Below are positions 59,440 to 64,000 of a stretch of DNA of 64,000 nt, piece after piece. This stretch comes from Janthinobacterium rivuli (GTDB lineage: Bacteria > Pseudomonadota > Gammaproteobacteria > Burkholderiales > Burkholderiaceae_D): assembly GCF_009208735.1 (NCBI RefSeq), contig NZ_WFLJ01000025.1, positions 21,008 through 85,007 on the forward strand, given 5' to 3'. Made by a program: the position numbers and the translations under genes. Under the pieces are notes generated by a model, which did no database searches, had not been told where the DNA came from, and saw only the letters and a program-made list of their open reading frames with translations. Each line of letters opens with the position of its first letter. Position 1 is the first letter of the stretch.

Positions 59440-60675
59440 ATGAGCGACATTAAAAAAGTAGTCCTGGCCTATTCGGGCGGACTCGACACCTCCGTCATCC
59501 TGAAATGGCTGCAAGATAACTACCAGTGCGAAATCGTCACCTTCACGGCCGACCTGGGCCAGGGCGAAGAACTGGAACCGGCGCGCGCCAAGGCCATCAA
59601 GTTCGGCATCAAGCCGGAAAACATCCATATCGAAGACGTGCGCGAAGAATTCGTGCGCGATTTCGTCTTCCCGATGTTCCGCGCCAATACCGTGTATGAA
59701 GGCGAATACCTGCTGGGAACCTCGATCGCCCGTCCATTGATCGCCAAGCGCCTGATCGAAATCGCCAACGCCACGGGCGCCGACGCCATCTCGCACGGCG
59801 CGACCGGCAAGGGCAACGACCAGGTGCGTTTCGAACTGGGCGCCTACGCGCTGAAGCCAGGCGTAAAGATCATCGCTCCATGGCGCGAGTGGGATCTGCT
59901 GTCGCGCGAAAAACTGCTGAAGTACGCGGAAGACGCCGGCATCGAAATCGACATGAAGCACAAGAACGGCGGCGCGCCGTACTCGATGGACGCCAACTTG
60001 CTGCACATCAGCTTTGAAGGCCGCCACCTGGAAAACCCGAGCGCCGAAGCGGAAGAGACCATGTGGCGCTGGACCGTCAGCCCTGAAAAGGCGCCGGACG
60101 AAGCGGAATACCTGGACATCGAATACGAAAAAGGCGACATCGTCGCCATCAACGGCGTGCGCATGTCGCCCGCCACCGTGCTGGCCGAACTGAACAAAGT
60201 TGGCGGCAAGCATGGCGTGGGACGCCTGGACCTGGTGGAAAACCGCTACGTCGGCATGAAGTCGCGCGGCTGCTATGAAACCCCGGGCGGCACCATCATG
60301 CTCAAAGCCCACCGCGCCATCGAATCGATCACCCTGGACCGCGAAGTGGCCCACTTGAAAGATGACCTGATGCCGCGCTACGCGTCGATGATCTACAACG
60401 GCTACTGGTGGGCGCCCGAGCGCGTCGCCCTGCAAACCCTGATCGACCACACGCAGGAAACCGTGAACGGCTGGGTACGCATCAAGCTGTACAAGGGCAA
60501 TGTCATCGTCGTGTCGCGCGATTCGAAGACGGACTCGCTGTTCGACATGAACATCGCCACCTTCGACGAAGACGGCGGCGCCTACAACCAGGCCGACGCC
60601 GGCGGCTTCATCAAACTGAACGCCTTGCGCATGCGCATCGCCGCCATCGCCCGCGAAAAGCGCGGCCAGAAGTAA
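59440..60675 (+). CDS. argG: Argininosuccinate synthase
   Basis: 411 residues. The ATP pyrophosphatase P-loop VVLAYSGGLDTSVILKWL begins at residue 7. Substrate-binding segments include GATGKGNDQVRFELG and the C-terminal RAIESITLDREVAHLKD region. Joins citrulline and aspartate to argininosuccinate. Same direction and likely same transcript as argF; a double hairpin follows. Confidence 0.97.
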   Translation: MSDIKKVVLAYSGGLDTSVILKWLQDNYQCEIVTFTADLGQGEELEPARAKAIKFGIKPENIHIEDVREEFVRDFVFPMFRANTVYEGEYLLGTSIARPLIAKRLIEIANATGADAISHGATGKGNDQVRFELGAYALKPGVKIIAPWREWDLLSREKLLKYAEDAGIEIDMKHKNGGAPYSMDANLLHISFEGRHLENPSAEAEETMWRWTVSPEKAPDEAEYLDIEYEKGDIVAINGVRMSPATVLAELNKVGGKHGVGRLDLVENRYVGMKSRGCYETPGGTIMLKAHRAIESITLDREVAHLKDDLMPRYASMIYNGYWWAPERVALQTLIDHTQETVNGWVRIKLYKGNVIVVSRDSKTDSLFDMNIATFDEDGGAYNQADAGGFIKLNALRMRIAAIAREKRGQK

Positions 60676-60711
60676 TTAGTTGCCGGGAGGCACTGCCTCC
60701 CGTGCCAACCC

Positions 60712-60736
60712 AAGCCGCCCACGGGCGGCTTTTTTA
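60712..60736 (+). terminator. Intrinsic terminator of argF-argG
   Basis: AAGCCGCC and GGCGGCTT around a CACG loop, followed by a run of T (60730-60735). A separate hairpin, CGGGAGGCA/TGCCTCCCG, occurs just before it, right after the argG stop. Confidence 0.85.
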
Positions 60737-60861
60737 CGTCTGAAACGCACTCGGCCGCGATTTTCGGCCGTGCGCTCCCCTGTATTGCCCCCATTTTGCT
60801 GTCTGCGTGGCAAAATGCTACAGTGCAATTGTGCTGACCTTCCCGCTTCCGGAGCCCTCCC

Positions 60862-62673
60862 ATGTTCAAGAACCTGAGCATCAAGAATAAACTGTATCTG
60901 GGCTTCGGCTCCATCGTGGCCATCATCCTGATCCTGCTGGCCGTGGCCTACAACAGCTTTACGCGCCTGTCGGAAGCCAATGCCTGGGACCGCCACACGA
61001 TGGAGGTGCAGGTCGAGATCGACAAGATTCACAATTCCATCCTGCAAATCCAGGTGGAAGCGCGCGGTTTCATTCTGACCGGCAACGACGCTTCGCTGAA
61101 CCCGGAAACGGACGAGATGGCGGTGCTGACGCAGCACACGCAAAAAGCCATCGCCATGACGGTCGATAACAAGGTGCAATCGGAACGCTTCCGCAAGATC
61201 GACCAGCTGACCACCACCTGGGTCAAGGAATGGATCACCCCGCTGATCGAGAAGCGCCGCGCGCTGGGCAATGCGCCAGGCGCCACGGAATCGGTGGCGC
61301 GCACCATGCCGCCGACCGGCTACCCGGCCATCGCGCAAGCGAACAAGCTGCTCGACGAAGCGGCGGCAGAAGAGTCCCGCTTGCTGGCCGAACGCACGGC
61401 CACCACGGCGAAATTGCAGGAAACCATGATGCTGACCCTGGCACTGGGCGGCTTGCTGTGCGTGGTACTGGCGCTGGGCATTTCCTACCTGCTGGGCCGC
61501 TCCATCCTCAGTCCGCTGAACAACCTGACGGAGGCCGTCGGGCGCATCGCCGGCGGCGAGCAGAGCGCGCGCGCCGCCATCATTTCGCGCGACGAATTGG
61601 GTCAGGTGACGGAAGAGTTCAACCGCATGGCGCAAACCATCCAGGACAACCAGGCCAACGAACTGGCCGCCACCAACACCTTGCGCGCCAAGGTCGATTC
61701 GCTGCTGGAAGTGGTGTCGAAAGCGGCCTCGGGCGACCTGACGGGCAAGGTCGGCATCACGGGCAACGACGCCATCGGCCAGCTGGGCAATGGCCTGGCG
61801 AAGATGTTCGAGAACCTGCGCAGCCTGCTCAACAATGTGCAAAAGGCCGGCATCCAGGTGACGACGTCCGCCACGGAAATCGCCGCCTCGGCGCGCCAGC
61901 AGGAAGCCACGGGCATCGAGCAGGCGCAAACGAGCGTGGAAATCCTCAGCACCACCAAGGAAATTTCGGCCAACACGAGCCAGTTGCTCAAAACTATGGA
62001 AGATGCCACCGCCGTGGCCGACTACACGACGAATGCGACGGCCGAAGCGCAAAACAACCTCAAGCGCATGGATTCGACCATGCAGCACATGGTCTCGGCC
62101 ACCGATTCCATCAACGCCAAGCTGGCGGCCCTGTCGGAAAAAGCCAGCAATATCAATAGCGTGCTGATCACCATCACGAAGGTGGCCGACCAGACCAACA
62201 TCCTGTCGCTGAACGCCGCCATCGAGGCGGAAAAGGCGGGCGAGGCGGGTCGCGGCTTTTCCGTGGTGGCGACGGAAATCCGCCGCCTGGCCGACCAGAC
62301 CTCCGTTTCCACCTGGGATATCGAGCAAATGCTCAAGGAAATGCAGTCGGCCGTGTCCGCCAGCGTGATGGGCATGGATAAATTCTCGGAAGAAATTCGC
62401 CGCAGCGTGGGCGAAGTGCGGCAAGTGGCGGAACAATTGTCGTCCGTGATGGACCAGGTGCAAAAGCTCACGCCGCAATTCGACGCCGTGCTGCAAGGCA
62501 TGCAGTCGCAAGCCATCGGCGCCTCGCAGATTTCCGACACCATGATGCAGCTCAACGACGCCACGCAGCAGACGGTGGAGTCATTGAAAGCCACCAGCGA
62601 AGCGGTGCACCAGCTGCAATATGCGGCGGGCGACCTGCAGTCGAGCGTGTCGACCTTCGCCGTCACCATCTGA
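60862..62673 (+). CDS. wspA: WspA-like methyl-accepting chemotaxis protein
   Basis: 603 residues behind a CGGAG site. TM1 (about 9-31), a CHASE3-like periplasmic domain (about 38-185), TM2 (about 190-212), HAMP (about 213-265), a second HAMP-like unit (KAASGDLTGKVGITGNDAIG), then the signalling domain. The tip is VADQTNILSLNAAIEAEKAG followed by AGRGFSVVATEIRRLADQTS. The segment STWDIEQMLKEMQSAVSASV with MGMDKFSEEIRRS is close to that of P. aeruginosa WspA, so a surface-sensing, c-di-GMP-inducing receptor is favoured over a flagellar one. wspB and wspC follow directly. Confidence 0.88.
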   Translation: MFKNLSIKNKLYLGFGSIVAIILILLAVAYNSFTRLSEANAWDRHTMEVQVEIDKIHNSILQIQVEARGFILTGNDASLNPETDEMAVLTQHTQKAIAMTVDNKVQSERFRKIDQLTTTWVKEWITPLIEKRRALGNAPGATESVARTMPPTGYPAIAQANKLLDEAAAEESRLLAERTATTAKLQETMMLTLALGGLLCVVLALGISYLLGRSILSPLNNLTEAVGRIAGGEQSARAAIISRDELGQVTEEFNRMAQTIQDNQANELAATNTLRAKVDSLLEVVSKAASGDLTGKVGITGNDAIGQLGNGLAKMFENLRSLLNNVQKAGIQVTTSATEIAASARQQEATGIEQAQTSVEILSTTKEISANTSQLLKTMEDATAVADYTTNATAEAQNNLKRMDSTMQHMVSATDSINAKLAALSEKASNINSVLITITKVADQTNILSLNAAIEAEKAGEAGRGFSVVATEIRRLADQTSVSTWDIEQMLKEMQSAVSASVMGMDKFSEEIRRSVGEVRQVAEQLSSVMDQVQKLTPQFDAVLQGMQSQAIGASQISDTMMQLNDATQQTVESLKATSEAVHQLQYAAGDLQSSVSTFAVTI

Positions 62674-62677
62674 TCCC

Positions 62678-63136
62678 ATGAAAGTATTGCTCTTTCACAT
62701 AGGACGCGACCGCTATGGCCTGCCCCTGGCCGGCATCGTGCGCGTCTTGCCGCTGCTGGAGCTGAAACAGTTGCCGCTCACGCCAGACTACGTGGCCGGC
62801 CTGATGGACTTGCACGGCACGCCCGTGCCCGTGATCGACCTGTCGCGCCTGGCCGGGCTGCCGGCCGCCGCCGCGCAGTTCGACACGCGCATCGTCATTG
62901 TCGACTACCGCGCGCCTGGCGGCGAAACCATGCACGCGCTGGGTTTGCTGGCCTCGCAGGTGCGCGGCATCGCCGACATCGATACGGAAAAGCTCGACGA
63001 TAGCGGCGTGGCGACGGCGCCCTTCCTGGGCCAGGTGGCCAGCGACGCCGACGGCATCGTGCAGCTGGTGGAACTGGCGCACCTGCTGCCGCCGGACGTG
63101 CGCGCGCTGCTGTTTCAAGACGCGGGCGCGACATGA
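62678..63136 (+). CDS. wspB: CheW-type coupling protein, WspB-like
   Basis: 152 residues from ATG 62678, four bases after the wspA stop. CheW fold: LLFHIGRDRYGLPLAGIVRV at the N-terminus and LMDLHGTPVPVIDLSRLAG in the middle. It bridges the receptor and the CheA-type kinase WspE, which should lie beyond the window. Its stop overlaps the next start (ATGA). Confidence 0.9.
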   Translation: MKVLLFHIGRDRYGLPLAGIVRVLPLLELKQLPLTPDYVAGLMDLHGTPVPVIDLSRLAGLPAAAAQFDTRIVIVDYRAPGGETMHALGLLASQVRGIADIDTEKLDDSGVATAPFLGQVASDADGIVQLVELAHLLPPDVRALLFQDAGAT

Positions 63137-64000
63137 CGGCGCAAGCCCTGCTGCGCCGCGCCACCGGCCTGTCCGTTTCCAAGGCCGTGGCCGAGCGGGC
63201 CGTCGGCCAGCGCATGGAGCAAACGGGTTTTACCGACAGCGTAGCCTACCTGCAGGCCCTCACGCCGGCCGAAATGACGCAATTGATCGAACTGGTGGTG
63301 GTGCCGGAATCGTGGCTGTTCCGCGACCCGCAGGCGTTCTACGCCACCGTCGAACTGGTGCAGGAACGCTGGGCGCGCGGGCGCGCCACGCGCATCCTGT
63401 CGATCCCCTGCGCCGGCGGCGAGGAACCGTATTCGATGGCCATGGCGCTGCGCGACGGCGGCGTGCCGAAGCAGGCGTTCAGCATCGACGCGTATGACCT
63501 GAGTCCCGGCTGCATCGAGCGGGCGCAGGCCGGCGTGTATGGCCGCAACGCCTTTCGCGCGCAGGACGTGGGCTTTCGCGAACGCTATTTCACGCACGTG
63601 GCCGACGACGCCTACCGCATCATCGACTCCTTGCGCGAGCAAGTCACCTTCAGGCAGGGCAATCTGCTGCAGTTCGACACCGCCACCTACAGCCGCCACT
63701 ACGACGTCATCTTCTGTCGCAACCTCCTGATTTACTTCGACAAGCCGACCACGCGCGCGGCCATCGAGAATCTGTCGGCGCTGCTGGCCGACGACGGCAT
63801 GCTGCTGGCCGGTTATGCGGAAGTGCCGTCATTCTGCCAGAACGGCTTTGCGACGCTGCAGTTCCGCCAGGCCTTCGCGCTGAAAAAGGACAGCACGCCG
63901 CCGGCCGCCGTCATCCAGGTGGCGCCGCTGCCTGCCCTGCGCAGCGTGCCGCCCGCGCCAAGGCGCGCTGCCGCTCCCTCGGCGCCCGTCGCGCCGGCCA
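63133..64000 (+). CDS. wspC: CheR-type methyltransferase, WspC-like (cut by window end)
   Basis: 289 residues are visible and the frame is open at base 64000. The N-terminal helical domain includes TPAEMTQLIELVVVPESWLF with FRDPQAFYATV. The SAM-binding domain has ILSIPCAGGEEPYSMAMAL, FSIDAYDLSPGCIERAQAG and YDVIFCRNLLIYFD. After about residue 255 a Pro/Ala linker begins (PPAAVIQVAPLPALRSVPP), as in WspC proteins that carry C-terminal TPRs. It methylates glutamates on WspA. Confidence 0.92.
   Translation, partial: MTAQALLRRATGLSVSKAVAERAVGQRMEQTGFTDSVAYLQALTPAEMTQLIELVVVPESWLFRDPQAFYATVELVQERWARGRATRILSIPCAGGEEPYSMAMALRDGGVPKQAFSIDAYDLSPGCIERAQAGVYGRNAFRAQDVGFRERYFTHVADDAYRIIDSLREQVTFRQGNLLQFDTATYSRHYDVIFCRNLLIYFDKPTTRAAIENLSALLADDGMLLAGYAEVPSFCQNGFATLQFRQAFALKKDSTPPAAVIQVAPLPALRSVPPAPRRAAAPSAPVAPA

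Noticed and set aside
60676..62511. 611-codon minus-strand frame opposite wspA
   Set aside because: Antisense to a canonical chemoreceptor with the conserved hairpin tip.
1..64000. CRISPR arrays, insertion sequences, prophage genes, rRNA
   Set aside because: No regularly spaced repeats, transposase or phage-structural motifs, or rRNA sequence were seen on either strand.

Overview
The window is one contiguous stretch of a GC-rich chromosome, densely packed with genes on both strands. Gene content and protein sequence character (complete Tol-Pal operon, orn/Ste24-protease/phhB/rsgA cluster, argF-argG, a Wsp chemosensory operon, many RND/MFS pumps, a TonB receptor) point to a betaproteobacterium of the Oxalobacteraceae, most like Janthinobacterium or a close relative (Massilia/Duganella). 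This is inference from familiarity; no search was run. I see no CRISPR array, rRNA, prophage or insertion sequence.

Layout. 1-5.15 kb: tail of ybgC, then tolQ-tolR-tolA-tolB-pal-cpoB, the envelope-constriction system. 5.2-11.3 kb: two near-identical tRNA-Lys(TTT) pairs, each ending in the same terminator, bracket a 5.6-kb accessory block: a RelE/ParE-type toxin-antitoxin pair, an acyltransferase, a divergent ArsR regulator/old-yellow-enzyme pair, and a MarR-regulated DHA2 drug exporter. 11.3-16.97 kb: AraC regulator, small conserved proteins, a YigZ protein, a TcyP-like cystine transporter and a histidine phosphatase. 17.1-20.6 kb: a TonB-dependent receptor followed directly by an exported DUF62 S-adenosylmethionine hydrolase-like protein. 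20.8-26.3 kb: a small lipoprotein, a two-gene RND efflux pump and a DUF212/PAP2-like membrane protein.

26.5-35.9 kb: a tellurite/stress-type Ter cluster. TerC-like DUF475, TerD and an AIM24-like protein are followed by a translationally coupled run of ATP-grasp ligase, phosphoribosyltransferase-TRSP, HAD phosphatase, phosphoribosyltransferase(StiP)-PELOTA, CitE-like lyase and TerA. This is the module predicted from comparative genomics to make a nucleoside-like metabolite of unknown structure, and it is the most interesting system here. 36.1-39.7 kb: an outer-membrane barrel, a palindromic intergenic element and an 815-residue alanine-rich coiled-coil protein.

39.8-51.8 kb: srkA kinase, a YecA/SEC-C protein, a LysR-EmrB-EmrA-NodT tripartite exporter operon with a small unknown gene at its end, a Fur-controlled hmuS with a short Tat-like gene behind it, an EamA exporter, another LysR with a coupled unknown gene, and orn. 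51.8-54.4 kb: Ste24-like M48 protease, phhB and rsgA. 54.6-60.7 kb: a small secreted protein, a 950-residue TPR-GAF histidine kinase, argF and argG. 60.8-64 kb: wspA, wspB and the start of wspC, the front end of a surface-sensing/c-di-GMP pathway that continues past the window.

Starts were moved from the longest possible reading frame to the most plausible codon where ribosome-binding sites or family length demanded; TTG or GTG starts are proposed for tolA, the TonB receptor, the HAD gene, hmuS, DUF212 and others. Apart from the tRNA regions, no gap longer than about 300 bases lacks a gene.
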